Positions 46,901 to 64,000 are shown, numbered from the stretch's first letter. The stretch is 64,000 nt of DNA from Cinnamomum chago (GCA_038049695.1 CP142459.1:70798501-70862500), one strand, 5' to 3'. Made by a program: numbers and translations. Notes: generated by a model from the letters alone, not told the origin.

Positions 46901-48365
46901 TTGTTTTATTTTTGGTAAATCATTTCTAGCATGTTAAACTATGTTTGTGTTGTGTCCTTAACATATTTTATGTTTTGAGTTGATTTATTGTTTTGGATAC
47001 AACATCACATGATTCAATCCAAGTAGTACTTAACTTTGGTAAATCTAAGTAGATCATGTTAATGAAAGAACTTTGGTAAATCATATGTAACATGATCCAT
47101 ATACTTGGTTGAATCTTTGATTGTTGTTTTCCATCATAAGAACATCTCTCTCAAAACTAACTTATGTTTTGGATTCAACTTCTTTACAAATCATATGTTT
47201 TCATGTTTTGTTTTATCATTGGTAAATCTTTGTAACATGTTAATCTATGATTTGTTGTATCCTTAGCATGTGTTATATTTTGAATAGATCTATTGTTTTG
47301 GATACATCACCATTGATTCATCAAAGTAGTACTTTATCTTTGGTAAATCTAAGTAGATCATGTTAATGAAATATGTAACATGATTCATATACTTTGTTGA
47401 ATCTTTGGTTGTTGTTTTCCATCATAAGAAAATCTCTTTCAAATGTATCTTATGTTTTGGATTCAACATCATTACAAATCATATGTGTATTATTGTTTTA
47501 ATGTTTCACAACTTGCCTTACTTTGATTGGTAAATCTTTCTCAAGTTGTCTTTATAATTACATATGATTTGTCCCCTAATTTCAATCAAATCTATTTTTA
47601 TGTTTTGAGCTACATTGATGATTTGATTGACATCCCTATGCATCACATGTTTAGAGCTAATCCATTTCATACAACTTGTGTAACTTTGATATCATTAACA
47701 AGTTGTTACTTTTAACATGTGATTGCATTACTTCCTCAATCATAAATGTTTTATGAGCTAAAACTTTCAAAAGCCTTAGGCATACATTTATGAACTTTCA
47801 TTTTCAAATTGATTGAGGACCACACACACACACTTCATGTACTTTCATCTTTGCATTCATAGTGTGAGTGTGTATTAGTTTTTCACTTCCATATCCGCCT
47901 ATTTAAGAGGCATTGTAATGAGCTTAATTGAATCTCCATCAAGTGTATGATAGACACTAAATTAGAGAGATAACCAACCTTGTGGTTGAAGAGGTTATTG
48001 CTTAGCCTATAAAAGCATAGTGTATAGGTTGATGTTAAGCCTTGAAAAACATCAATGTAAGGTTATTGCTTAGCCTTGGAAAGCATATTGTAAAGGTTAT
48101 TGCTTAGCCTATTGAAAAGCATAAATAGTGGAAATCCGGTGGGGTGTTGGATCACAAGCCGGTAGTGGATGTAGGCATTGAGGCCGAACCACTATAAATC
48201 CTTGTGTGATGGTGCTTGCTTTGTGGTGATTGCTTATATTAGCTTCCGCATATTGTTTGATAATCATCACTTGTGACTAGTTTGTTTTAAAGAAGTTAAA
48301 ATTGTTAAAATTGGTCATAAAAGAAGCTCACCCTATTCACCCCCCCTCTAGGGTTCGGATCCCCA
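43970..48365 (+). mobile_element. SIRE-like Copia 3' part nested in the Copia element (fossil)
   Basis: A plus-strand block interrupting the minus-strand element between its reverse transcriptase and its 3' LTR. It has a long T-rich, essentially non-coding 3' region with repeated GGGGGAGA words (AAAGGGGGAGAAAT near 45795), a purine tract AAAGGGGGAGAT at 46167-46178, and a long LTR from 46179 ending near TTCACCCCCCCTCTAGG at about 48340-48365. That 3' end and the purine-rich tail are features of SIRE/Maximus elements. No 5' LTR or coding part is present. The borders (43970 and 48365) are approximate. Confidence 0.7.
46179..48365 (+). repeat. Long LTR of the SIRE-like element
   Basis: Begins TGTTAGGG. 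At 46547-46687 there are four copies of CGGTCGACCG, plus an inverted pair CAACGGTCAG/CTGACCGTTG at 46624-46647. A TATA box (GGCTATAAATATG) follows at 46711. The middle holds a tandem duplication of about 300 bases (about 46883-47188 and 47189-47478; TTTGGTAAATCTAAGTAGAT words). Confidence 0.7.
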
Positions 48366-51300
48366 TGGACTTACACTTCTCCCAAGTCTTTCATATCAAA
48401 GTTATGAGAGAGAAGTCTCTTTATATCTTCGATGCTTTTCATGTCAGAGTCAAATATTAGTAAATCATCAACATATAAGCATATTATTATTGTTGAACAA
48501 CCATTAGATTTATAGTAAATACATTTTTCAGCTTCATTTATTTTGAACCCATTAGATAGAATTACCTCATCAAATTTCATATGCCACTGTTTAGGTGCTT
48601 GTTTTAGTCCATATAAGGACTTTATTAATTTACACACCTTATGTTCTTGTCCTTTTATGACATAGCCTTCTGGTTGGTCCATATAAATTTCCTCTTCCAA
48701 ATCTCCAATTAGAAAAGCAGTTTTGACATCCATCTGATGTATAATCAAATTATGAACAACAGCAATAGCAATAAAGAGTCTAATAGAACTGATTCTAGAC
48801 ACAGGGAAATAAGTATCAAAGAAGTCTATTCCCTCTTTTTGCCTAAAGCCTTTGGCTACTAGCCTGGCTTTATATTTCTCTATTGACCCATCAGGCCTAA
48901 GTTTTTTCTTGAGAACCCATTTGCACCCTAAAGGTAAGTCAGTTAATTCCCAGGTATTATTGGCTAAAATAGATTCAATTTCATCATCTAATGTCTCCTT
49001 CCAAAAGGCAGCATCATAAGCAGTCATAGCCTCCTAGAAAGTAGATGGATCTTCCTCTACTAGATAGGTTTCAAAGTCAGGACCAAAACTAGTAGTTGTC
49101 CTTAGTCTCTTACTCCTTCTAGGTTGAGATTCTTCTTCCTCATGAGCTTCTAGTACTCTATTCAATGAAGAAGGTTCTGATGTAAACTTAGTTTTAAAAG
49201 GAAAAAGGTCTTCAAAGAAGTCTGCATCTCTAGATTCAACTAGGCTTAGGTCTTCTAATTTCATGAATCTGTAGGCAGCACTATCTTGTGCATAGCCAAT
49301 AAAAATACACTCTCATGAGTGGGGTCCTAATTTAGGTCTTTTTGGATCTACTATCCTGACATGTGCTAAACACCCCCAAACTCTAAAGTATCTAAGGTTA
49401 GGCTTTCTCCCTTCCCAAATTTCAAAAGGTGTTCTATTAGTTTTAGAATGTAAAACTCTATTTAAAATGTAACAGGTAGTCAACAGAGTTTCACCCCATA
49501 AGTTTTTAGGACTCCCAGATGCTATTAACATAGAGTTAACCATTTCAATTAAAGTCCTATTTTTTCTTTCTGCTATACCATTTTGTTGGGGTGTATAAGG
49601 GGCAGTACAAGTTCTCTTAATTCCTTTAGATTCACAATAGTCTAAAAAATCTTTTGAGGTGTATTCACCACCTCTATCACTTCTGAATGTCACAACCTTT
49701 CTATTCAGTTTATTTTCAACTTCAGTCACATAAACTTGAAATTTAGATAGTGCTTCATCTTTAGTTCTTAATAAGTATACATAAGTATACCTAGAACAGT
49801 CATCAATAAAAGTAATAAAATAAAATTTACCACATCTAGTCATATAGTATTACTTAGATCACATATATCAGAATGAACCAATTGAAGTAATGCAGATTCC
49901 CTTTCCACATGTTTAAATGGCTTACGAGTAATTTTGGATTGAGAGCATATAATACATTTCTTATAATCATCATCATATTTATCAATTAATCCATCATTAT
50001 TACTCATATTTCTCATAGTTCTGAAATTAATGTGACCTAATCTACCATGCCATTCATCAATTGAAGCGATACTATAAGCAGAAGAAGATGTAATATTAAT
50101 ATTGACAGTATTCAATTTAAACATATTCTCACATGCATAACCCTTACCGACAAATACACATTTCTTGGTGATCACAAATTGGTCGGATTCTATTACCTGT
50201 TTAAACCCGGCCTTATTCAGAAGATAACTAGACACAAGGTTCTTTCTCAATTCTGGTGCATGAAACATGTTCAGCAATGTCACTGTCTTCGATCTCGGAA
50301 GTGAACTGAATTTCAACCTTCCCTTTACCGATTACTTGAGTAGTAACGGTAGTTCCCAGAGCAAGTTTACAATCATTCGTGACCTTCTCATAGGTCTTGA
50401 ACATGCTTCTGTCAAAAGTGACATGGTTGGTTGCACCAGTGTCAATCTACCATCCTTCGCTCTTTGCTGTGCTGACAGCATTTACCTCAGAAATAACAGC
50501 AACAAACTGTTCGGCTTCAGTAATATTAGCTTGAGGCTTGGTTGCTTGAGATTGTTGTGGACCTTTTTTCCGGTGACGACATTCTCTTGCAAAGTGTCCC
50601 GGCTTGTCACAAACAAAGCAACTGCCTTTAGCCTGTGGCTTGACAGTCCCTTGATTTTTATTTTTGTTCTGGTTTTGCTTCGAATACTTCCTCTTAAAGG
50701 AAGGATTAGACTGCTTATTCCTGCTCAGATGTTGGTCAAATTTCCCTTTCTTTTCACCATCAACTTGTGATTTAGATTCAGCTAAGTTTATTTTGCCAGC
50801 ATTCTTAGCCAAATCCTTTTGATCACTATTTCAGGCTTCTTCCTCAATTCTCAAGTAGCGCTGAAGGCGCTCCAAAGAATAGTCCTTTCTCTTGTGTCGA
50901 AGGGCTTTCTGTATATCCTTCCAAGTGGGTGGTAATTTTTCAATAACTGTAGCCACTTGGAACTGTTCATCAATTCGGATCCCTTCTTTTACAATTTCAT
51001 TAACAATGGTTTGTAAGTCATGTACTTGAGGAAGAATGGGCTTGTCATCTACCATCTTGAAATTCAGATAGCGACCAACCACATACTTCTTAGCTCCAGA
51101 CTCCTTTGTTTTATATTTTTTATCAAGAGCTCTCCAGAGGTCTTTAGCAGATCGGACTTCAGAATACATATTATAAATATTGTCTGCTACAAGGTTTAGA
51201 ATATGGCTCTTGCACAGATAATCATTTTCTTTCCATTTCTTCCGTGCATAAGAGCCACCTGGTCCTTCTTCACGTTCAGGGCATGGTTCGGTAAGGACAT

Positions 51301-51444
51301 AAACAATTTTCAAAGATGTCAGCAAAAATAAAACTTTCTGCTGCCAACGTCGAAATTTAGATCCATCAAAACTATCCAACCGAACTAAGTCCTGGTGCAT
51401 GAATTTGACAGCGGAAGTAGCCATAGAGGAATTCGTCCTAAAAT

Positions 51445-52324
51445 TGTTAAATGTAATGGCTTTAGAACAGAGGTCGAGTCAAATAGAATGCAAATGAAAC
51501 AGTTGTACCCGATTAAAGAAGACTGCAACTGTGATTTGTAGGCGGAAAAAAGAAGAGTAGCAACAACAGCAGATTTGTGACCGAGGCACGTCTGATGACG
51601 CTCTTTTTAGGATGAGTTCCGCCCCCTGGATTCTATCCCAGTTGCGAAGGTTCTCAGCAGAACTGCCCCCAGATACAACGACCTTCTCGTTCAGGCTCTG
51701 GTCGCAACGCATGCCTGAATATCGCAGACTCCCTTTTTGAATGCTCAGAGGGAAAACAGAAAGAAGAAGAAGAAGAGGAAAAACGATTTTTTTCTGTATT
51801 TTACAATAGCGTAGATGGCCCTAATTTAAATTAGGATTAGTAGTCCGTTGGGCCATAAAACCTCTCTGTTTTAATATCATTAATCCACATTAAAACAGCG
51901 ATTAAAACAGGTTTAAATTCACAACGTTAATCCACGTTAAATCAATGAAAAAATCAACGTTTAAGATTGGTTTTTAAATAATGGGTCCCTCTAGGCCAGC
52001 CAAACGGGATTTGCACCCCCCCTGCGCGCGATATACACGCAGGATGCGCGTCGCGGACGCACGCCCGGTTAAACGTTTTCCGGACCCAGCACCCCGGGTC
52101 AGGCCTGGCTCGCGTGCGCGCATAGAGCCCATGACAAAAGCCTTCAGAGGTTCTTAAAGTGTAAAAGAATGAAAACACATATAAACCTACTTCAAAAGTT
52201 TAACTTGAGCAATGGAATGTGTTGTTTCCAAAAGCCTACACAACCCATAAAGCAAAAATGAAGAAAGGACAAAACAACTTTTACAAAAACCACCTTTAGA
52301 ATTTTTGTAACAAAAAACCCAACA
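51445..52324 (-). repeat. 5' LTR of the Copia element
   Basis: 880 bases matching 42902-43817 over its full length. The gag start lies only some 20 bases inside the element from this LTR. Confidence 0.93.
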
Positions 52325-52329
52325 TTAAT

Positions 52330-52980
52330 TAATAGGGGTTTTAACATATTAGTCCTTTTTAAACTCGATTTTTTCAATTTCATGACCAAGGTTATGATAA
52401 TGTCACAAGAGTTGCTTGACTCTATTTAACATTTTCCTTTTTAGATTTTACCCCAGATCCCATGATACTATGGGAACAATGTATGTCACAAAATCTAATA
52501 AACTCGATGAGAATATAGGGCTTTCCCATGATGCCCTAGTTCTAAGTAGCGTTTTAGGGTTTTTTTTTTCCGAATGATAGAACCTGAGAAATGGTGTTTT
52601 GATGTGTATTTATTTTTCACAAAATGTCATTTTTCATGTTATCTAGAAAATGAATTTGCTTGCCAGTTGCAGAAGTTGCATACAGTGTATAATATTGAAA
52701 ATGATAAATCCAATGATACCATGGAATACGACACAAAAAAGTTAAGAAAATGTTGACGGTGATTGTATCTAAATTTTGTTTATAAAATTGGGAAAATAGA
52801 TTTAATGAAGACTAAAATCTGCTTATAAGAGGGGTTGCCTTCCAAAATAAACACGTGAATAAAACAGCAAATAAAAATAAACATTTGAATCTGCTTATAG
52901 ATTTAAAGCTAAACACGTGAATAAAACATTAAAAAATAAAAATAAAAATAGCAATCTAAAGGTGGTCCTAAAATGACTCG
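52330..52980. other. Intergenic DNA, no gene recognised
   Basis: AT-rich, with a short near-repeat of AAACACGTGAATAAAACA around 52848-52930. No coding feature. Confidence 0.5.
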
Positions 52981-52993
52981 TATTTAATTTGAA

Positions 52994-53200
52994 TTTTTTT
53001 ATTTGTACTTTTTTTTTTGGCACCCCAGCCAAGGGGGCTGAGACTCAATAGAGAGCCCGCAAACACATGGGAACGCAACCCTCATAAGTGGGAAGGAAGC
53101 CCGGCCGTACAAGCAGGAAAAAGTGATATACCTGGAGTTTGAACTCTGGACAGCTAAGTAAAAACCGACGATCTTTACCACTCCGGTAAGGAGCCATTCT
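52994..53200 (-). mobile_element. tRNA-derived SINE, family B, with target duplication
   Basis: Read on the minus strand: GGCTCCTTACCGGAGTGGTA (A-box region), GAGTTCAAACTCC (B box), a body, then GGCTGGGGTGCC and a poly(A) tail. TATTTAATTTGAA flanks it at 52981-52993 and 53201-53213, a perfect 13-bp target duplication. The head and body differ from family A. Confidence 0.85.
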
Positions 53201-53503
53201 TATTTAATTTGAAATTTGCAGGTTATATCCTACTATTTGGAGCACAACTTATATCCAACTCGTCTTTAAAGTGGGTCAGGAACCCTAAACCTGCATACAA
53301 AATTGGTCAAGCCAACCCATATTTGACCTGTGTGACCGGTATGGGTCCTTACCTTTTAGAGTTTAGGGTTTAAGCCTTAAGGTTCTATCTATCAAAATTG
53401 ATTCGCCTCATCTTCATCGGATTGCAAAAGTCCCAAGGAATCCCAGTTCTTGTAAATAAGATGGTAATGGTGAAGAAATGCAAGGAGAAATCCTGTGTCT
53501 TTT

Positions 53504-53770
53504 CACCATCCCCATCATCATGTTTTTTGTACTTGATTTGTTGTTAATTTTGAACTTTGAATCTGATTTTGCTATATTGAAAAGGAAAAATCCTCGTCCA
53601 TTCACCATCCCCATCTTCATGTTTCTTGTATTTGATTTGTTATTGATTCTGAATTTCGAACTTTGAGAATCTGATTTTGCTGTATTCATAAGGAAAAATC
53701 CGTCTTTTCACCATCTCATCTTCACATTTCTTGTTGATTTTGAACTTTGAATCTGCTTTGTGGTATTGGG
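53504..53770. repeat. Tandem repeat, unit about 100 bases, nearly three copies
   Basis: Units begin CACCATCCCCATC (53504), CACCATCCCCATC (53603) and CACCATCTCATC (53709). They share TTTGAACTTTGAATCTG-type words. The third is partial. Confidence 0.8.
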
Positions 53771-54106
53771 ATTCAAAGAGGGGCCAAACTTGGGTGTTGG
53801 GTGTAAAGAACCATTTTTTCATGAAAATTCCTAAATTCAATATTTGCATTTGACTCTACCAGGGCTATCCTAATTAATGCTTGAAATCAAGTGAGAATAA
53901 GTCCCACTCTGAACATCCAAAGTAGATTGTTTATTTCACAGCCATCTAGAGTTTCCCAATGGATGGTCAATTAGTTCTTAATCCATATAGTCCCCATCTT
54001 GCAAGGGGTATCCCATCACATGGAGTGCCCCACAAGATCAACCATGAACTTTTTGCAATCTCTGTCAGCAACAATCATTCCCTGCCAATCCAAATACCAG
54101 ATTCTC

Positions 54107-54107
<1 letters not shown>

Positions 54108-54146
<39 letters not shown>

Positions 54147-54155
54147 ACACACACA
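54108..54155. repeat. Poly(A) run of about 38 bases followed by (CA)n
   Basis: An uninterrupted A run ending in CACACACACA. It could be the tail of an unrecognised retroposed element; no flanking direct repeat was found. Confidence 0.9.
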
Positions 54156-54394
54156 ATACACCCAAAACATCTGTTGTAGCCTTGCAACACTAACAAACCC
54201 TATGAGGCAAGATCCAAGACCCCAGGAATGAAACAACACCGAAGAAGACAAAGATCTTCTACAGTCTTCAGCTGCAATGCAAGCATGCTATGCTGGCCGC
54301 AAACTCTTGTCACCTGCAGGATTTATTGGCCTACTGACACATATACGTTTCAGGACAAACTCTGCTACAGACTTGGAAATCACTAAATCATAGG

Positions 54395-54590
54395 AGTTGG
54401 CCGAGTGGTTAGGACCACAGTTTCTCTTTCTTCTAGAGCTAGAGGTCTTCATATCGACCTCCGTTAAGTCCACTAGTGCTACTACTTTAGGCTACAGGGG
54501 TATTTATCCGATTTTCCTCTGGGCCCTAAGGGATTAATCCCGCCTAAAGGATTAGAAATCATCCGATAGTAAAAAGAATAAAAAATTAAT
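54395..54590 (+). mobile_element. Possible tRNA-derived SINE
   Basis: The head AGTTGGCCGAGTGGTTAGGA is very close to the D-arm/A box of tRNA-Ser/Leu. A weaker B-box-like stretch follows and the segment ends in an A-rich tail (AAAAAGAATAAAAAATTAA). No anticodon arm or acceptor stem pairs, so it is not a tRNA gene. No second copy is in the window. Confidence 0.5.
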
Positions 54591-54772
54591 GTCTTATAAT
54601 TATACTACTTGATCTAAGGCTACAAAATAAACATCAAAAAATCAAAGACAAGATCCCTTTATCTCAACCCTCCATCATATAACTAACAACACTCAATTCA
54701 ATCAACTAAAACTATTCCACTAGTCAGATCTCAATCTATATTCCACTTTGTGTAATCTTTGACTTCGAAAAC

Positions 54773-56449
54773 TGTTGGAAGTAGGTAGGCCCCGTGGATA
54801 GGTTTTCAAAACTTTTTGACCCATTTGACTTAGGGATCAGCTATCTAGAAGGTCATAAATCATATCCATGATGCAATCTCTCTATCTCATGAATCAAGTA
54901 CAGCAATAAAACATATCTAAAAGATAGAAATCAGCAACTACATGCATCCAAAACAATCCACAATAAATAGAGAAGTAGATTATACATTTGGAGCCCGGTA
55001 GTGCTCTAATAGAGGAGAAACAATCAACTTGATCAAGAACTCTTCTTGAAGCAATTAGAGATCTCCAAGACCTTGTTGTCTTTCACGCTATGACCCTCTA
55101 TCATATCTCTTTTCTCAAGAAGATGGGTGAGATCTCCAAGAGAAAACCCTACTAGAAACTCTAAGGAAACTAGAAGAGAACTAGAAGAGAGAGAGAAAGA
55201 GAAGAGATGTGCAACTCTTGCACTCGAGGAGTCTTGGGTGTGAATACTAGTTATGGACATCCTAGGGGTGTTTCCCCTTATATAGTCCTCATGCCACCTC
55301 CTTTTCTTACTTCTCTTACTAATGCATAAAAAGTCTCACTTCAATACAAATTAGTAACTTCTCATGCTACTATTACCACTATTAGAAGTCTCACTTCAAA
55401 TAGAAATAATAAGTTTCTAATTCCTTCCTTTTAGAGTTCAAGTAAGAATGGAATCTTTCTAATAACTTGGGCTAGCATGGGGACCACTAGGGATTCCTTA
55501 GAAAGTTGACTCCAATTGGGACATGCGACCCCACATCTCATGTGCAATTCGGGTCCATAGTTAATTACAAATAATACCACTATATAAATGCAATTGCACT
55601 CCAGTCTTAGGAATAAATTACAATGAAGACCCTAAACTTTCCAATTACCACAAGTAGGCCTCTCTATCATTATCCATGGATCAATTGGAATAAATATGTC
55701 CCATCCAATCTTAGATCCACATCTTATTATCCTTGAGCCCCAATTAATCACAGTGATAATCAGTATCATCCAATTAACTCTTAATCGAGATGGGTGCACA
55801 CTTACTAATGATAAATCCATTAATTGGCATAAGGGGATAATGTAGATAGATTCCATCTTGATCATTGTATGTTCACACAGTTCTACTACCACGTACCTAA
55901 GATACCGAGGTGTTGACCTACAGTTGGCCTCACTCATTGGTGACTCAAAGCAAATGAATAGACAGAAACTTGAGTTAATCAATGTCTAAGGATTGAGAGC
56001 CTATTGCTAGGGAATTATGAAAGCAGTCCTTAAATCGAGACAATATTTCATAAGGTGCTTCTCATGGTCATTCAATACATCCAATGTACCAGCACCGTGA
56101 TATAGAATCTTCCATTCTGATGATCGAGACAAATCACACTATCTCATAGTGTTCAAAGTGCTGCAACCTTATCAGATGAGATGCTCAGTCTCATCACTGG
56201 TTGTGAAGATATTTTAAGTATTAGATTTATGACACATGTCTCTCGTATGTGGATCTAATCCATATACATATATCACATCTAATATACTAATGAGACCTAT
56301 GAACCATTATGTCTTATGTATTGGTCACGTGCATTAAGTAATAAAACATCATTCATCTCGTGAACAAAAAATATAATTTTACATCTAACTGATAGATTAA
56401 GACCACATAATATAATAAAAACAAATATGTCACGTATCCTATTTTAACA
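54773..56449 (-). mobile_element. Long LTR, probably Copia (Angela/SIRE-like), with a scrap of internal sequence (fossil)
   Basis: 1,677 bases; read on the minus strand it starts TGTTAAAATAGG and ends TACTTCCAACA. The sequence matches, as I know it, a widespread plant LTR type. A TATA box (ACTATATAAGG on minus, about 55278-55288) is followed by a CT-rich leader. About 60 bases beyond 56449 (CACCAAGTGAGAGG) look like the purine-tract end of the element's inside. No coding part and no matching second LTR. It ends about 230-290 bases before the start codon of the transporter gene. Confidence 0.65.
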
Positions 56450-56594
56450 TCGTTTGGAGGAAAACCTCTCACTTGGTGTTGGTAAAAGTCAATGCCCCTT
56501 ATCAAAAGAGACCGAAACAGAGGAACAGATCGCCCTCCTCTCCTTCACTTCCTTTGAAAGGAAGTAAGGAAGCAAAGACCAAACCTTTTCCTCC

Positions 56595-56741
56595 CTGAAA
56601 CTCCAGAATCAGTCAAAAGAACAGGGGTTGAGAATATAAGCCCGGAAAGATGAAAGAAGAGACTTCCCTCTCTCTCTCTGTCCCTGCTGAAACTCCATAA
56701 TCCGTCAAAATAAGAGGGGGTGAGAATATCAGCCTGGAAAG

Positions 56742-56759
<18 letters not shown>
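56595..56759 (+). repeat. 92-bp tandem duplication covering the transporter start codon
   Basis: Two copies of a unit starting CTGAAACTCC at 56595 and 56687, containing TGAGAATAT and GGAAAGATGAAAGAAG. The period is exactly 92 bases; the ATG at 56650 in the first copy corresponds to the gene's ATG at 56742. Confidence 0.92.
56650..56700 (+). other. Upstream ORF made by the duplicated start region (16 codons)
   Basis: ATG at 56650 opens MKEETSLSLSVPAETP and stops at 56698-56700, 41 bases before the main ATG. Its first residues copy the transporter's own MKEGT start, since it arose by the 92-bp duplication. If the leader includes it, it would act as a uORF. Confidence 0.7.
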
Positions 56760-61658
<4,899 letters not shown>

Positions 61659-64000
61659 TATAGGTAACCAAAGGATCTCTAATCAACCAAACATGTGTAT
61701 GGAAGTCACTTGGACCAAGAAAACATGTGCCATGGTGGTTTTAAATGACTTCTGCCTCATTTGATATTTGTTAATGTGCTGATTAAGGAAACTTAATTGG
61801 TTTTTGCATTTTTGACTTCTTGCATTGATATTGAGCAGAGCAACCTGTTGTCTGTTGAATGATTGTAATTCTAGACTATGTAAGCTAGCTCTCCCTTATT
61901 ATTATGCTAAATGCTAAGAAAGGCCTTTATTATTTTCCATTTAAGTTATTTATCACGGTGTTGGGCCATGTTCTCCTTTGTTGGGTCGTACCCACTCTTC
62001 TTTTATTCTGTCTTTCTAAAATTTTCTAATTCTCACTTTGACAAATGTTTTATTATTCTTTCAGGTGAATTTCTTCTTCATAGACTATCTTAATTCTCAT
62101 GCCATATGAACAACTTCATTTTGTCATGCAAGCAATTGCATTGGTATCAAAGCTATCCAGTTTATGTTTACTTTTCATCTGTACACCGCTTCCATAAATC
62201 ACTTATTTATCAATGCCAAGTGAAAAGGAAAATGATCTTAAATTGCAAAAAAAAGAAAAAGATATATCTTTAATATGCAAAGACACATGTACTTTGTGCA
62301 TATCAACAATACCATCGAAAGTAACTTTAGTGTGTAATTCAAGTATTTATCTACTCTGACATGCATACGTGCATTTTTTATTTTCTGTCTAACTTGTAGT
62401 TGTGAGATGCTGTACTCTGAGCAACTATAGACTGACCAGTTTAAACTCTTTCCTGTTTTCTTTTTCAGAGAGGTGAAAGTGTTCTGCATTTTGTAGACTA
62501 CTAATATCATGTCATGAATGGTGTATAAATTTTCCCAATGATTTCTCTCTTCGCCTGTCACCAATCGTTCCTCTTTCCATGGAATATCAAGAATCCAGAT
62601 CTTCCATTACACATGGTCCCAAAATATTTCACTCATCTGATCCATGGGTAAATGACTGATTCCTTTCAACATAGAGAGCACTAATAAAGCAGAGGCAACA
62701 GTGGTTGGCTGTAAAGTCCCAATTGTTTGAAGTGGAAGTACAGTCGGATGTGCTGTTGTATAGAATTTTGTACCATGCATCGAGACCATTGGATTGGTTG
62801 GGCCCACTGTCATATACATGCTCCAGAATTGTCCAGTTAGGAGGATCCTAAACATGCAATCTTTGGGGCCTATCATCCAATCCACAAACTTTAGGGTGGC
62901 TGAGGGTCCCAAAAGCATTCAGGATCACGTGGCAATATGGCGATAGTCCTCTTTGTACAGATGGATGTATGACGACCCTCTTTCTCTCTGTCCCTTAACA
63001 TTGCTGCACATGGCATCCAGGAAGGTCTATGAACACTATCTCCTTCTCCTTTTCACATTGCTTAATCCGTCTCCCAGCAAGATAGTCAGAAGTCAACCTC
63101 TTATACAATACAGTCTAGAATATCATTGAATGGATAAAAACCTTACTTTTATTGTTTTGGACTGTGTCAGTTTTCAAATTTGAGGCACAAGGAGCAAAGA
63201 AATTTGTCCTGTTTACAAGAAAGTTGGTCAATGGTTGATAGGAATTGACCAACAGCCAAAGTTACTGTGTAACTGTGGTGAATTTTGATTGACTAGGATA
63301 CACACAGATATTCCACAAATTCAAGCGCACAACTTTTAACACATTTTTTCTATGCTCTTAACACAATTTTTTTTCTATCTCAAGTACAATTGTTGGGCTG
63401 CCCCTTCATAGTAGAAAGGATTGAATGTAACTAAGCTAATTCGTATATATGTGACAAGAACCAATTAACTCCAATATTCACAGTGACATAGATCCACTTT
63501 GCTGCAAATCTAGAATGCCAGGCAAAGAGTGCTGATTTCAGGCATGAAAAATATCTTTATGTACATTTTCATTATGGGGATCAAATCACCTGGATGTAAT
63601 TCAACCATTTCCTGCAGCAGCATCCACGGACCTTTCCAACAAAAGAGGGTAAAGTGACATGTATCCTACATTGGCCTCACACATCAAAATAAATTTCACC
63701 TACTTCTGTAAAAATATGTACTTTAAGCTTCCTGTTTCATGTTGATTTTGTAAATTTTTCTTCCTAGTTATGGTAAATCTTAGGATGCTGCCTTAAATTT
63801 TGGATGAAAGATTGTGAAAAACCACCATCTTTAATATGTGAAAAGAGTTATAGAATTAACAGTGAATGGGCAAGCATGGGTTGGTGGTGGCTCTGCTCAG
63901 TATTGCCATATTTTAACATCTTTTAATATACAAGATTCAGTAAGTGTGAATGGTTGAATGAAGGATAGTGGGCTGACCACTCCATACTGGACTGGAAAGT
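61659..64000. other. Downstream of the transporter gene; no further gene recognised
   Basis: The first few hundred bases should hold the transporter's 3' UTR. The rest is AT-rich. The minus-strand frame at 62607-62918 is open but has no family features and low-complexity composition, so I treat it as chance. Confidence 0.5.

Larger units (their letters stand above)
42902..52324 (-). mobile_element. Copia LTR retrotransposon with nested element, 5-bp target duplication (fossil)
   Basis: A 9.4-kb element on the minus strand with TTAAT directly outside both ends (42897-42901 and 52325-52329). The 5' LTR is 51445-52324 and the 3' LTR 42902-43817. A purine tract (CAAGGGGGAGAT) abuts the 3' LTR. 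From the 5' side the parts are gag (from 51424; SFDGSKFRRWQ region), a CCHC zinc knuckle (CFVCDKPGHFAREC), the protease region, integrase (HGRLGHINFRTM; FRSDRGGEYTS; APYTPQQNGIAERKNRT) and reverse transcriptase (WVLKKKLRPDG; LYVDDLLIF). The order is that of Copia, probably Tork/TNT1-like. Part of a second element occupies 43970-48365. The two LTRs differ at roughly 1 in 17 positions over their first 300 bases by eye, so insertion was some millions of years ago. Broken, with several breaks. Confidence 0.93.

Noticed and set aside
54395-54470. tRNA-Ser/Leu gene (GTTGGCCGAGTGGTTAGG)
   Set aside because: Only the A-box arm matches. No anticodon stem, T-arm pairing or acceptor stem can be formed, and an A-rich tail follows, so a SINE is more likely.
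62607-62918. 103-codon minus-strand gene
   Set aside because: No recognisable domain; the sequence resembles other non-coding intergenic stretches of the window.

Overview
The window looks like nuclear DNA of a flowering plant. It has GT-AG introns, plant-type genes (a VQ-motif protein, a caffeate-type O-methyltransferase, a plant MFS transporter, a plant SDHB), long CT/GA microsatellites, and a dense load of plant-style LTR retrotransposons, LINEs, SINEs and MITEs. The style of the AT-rich intergenic DNA makes me think of a woody or magnoliid-like genome, but that is only an impression; nothing here fixes the species.

Four host genes are supported. (1) 1636-3407, minus: mitochondrial succinate dehydrogenase iron-sulfur subunit, closest to the seed-type SDH2-3. 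Its N- and C-terminal exons are well conserved, but the linker between the two Fe-S halves cannot be found. (2) 11368-12732, plus: an uninterrupted 454-residue VQ-motif regulator between long GA/CT tracts. (3) 39435-42424, minus: a three-exon, 358-residue SAM-dependent O-methyltransferase of the COMT family. (4) 56742-61658, plus: a three-exon, 523-residue major facilitator transporter whose start-codon region is tandemly duplicated, creating an upstream ORF. The genes look unrelated to each other and share no pathway.

Between them the layout is: SINEs and small DNA transposons at 1-10 kb (including a Mutator-type foldback MITE with a 9-bp target duplication); tandem repeats at 14.5-16 kb; a TRIM and a 5'-truncated LINE with a solo LTR inside it at 17.2-20.8 kb; a broken Copia 3' end at 23-24.2 kb; a 2.2-kb Gypsy-type solo LTR with a perfect target duplication at 27.7-29.9 kb; a degenerate array of roughly 28-bp units with a CACTA end inside it at 30.8-31.7 kb; hAT-like and Tourist-like MITEs at 31.7-37.8 kb; a 9.4-kb Copia element on the minus strand, holding part of a second (SIRE-like) Copia element, at 42.9-52.3 kb; and another long LTR at 54.8-56.4 kb, just upstream of the transporter.

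The signals I find least explained are: clusters of short GC-rich palindromes in three unrelated LTRs (CGATCGATCGG, CGGTCGACCG and GCTAGCCGC types); the degenerate array at 30.8-31.7 kb; the duplicated start region of the transporter; and the state of the SDH2-3-like gene.
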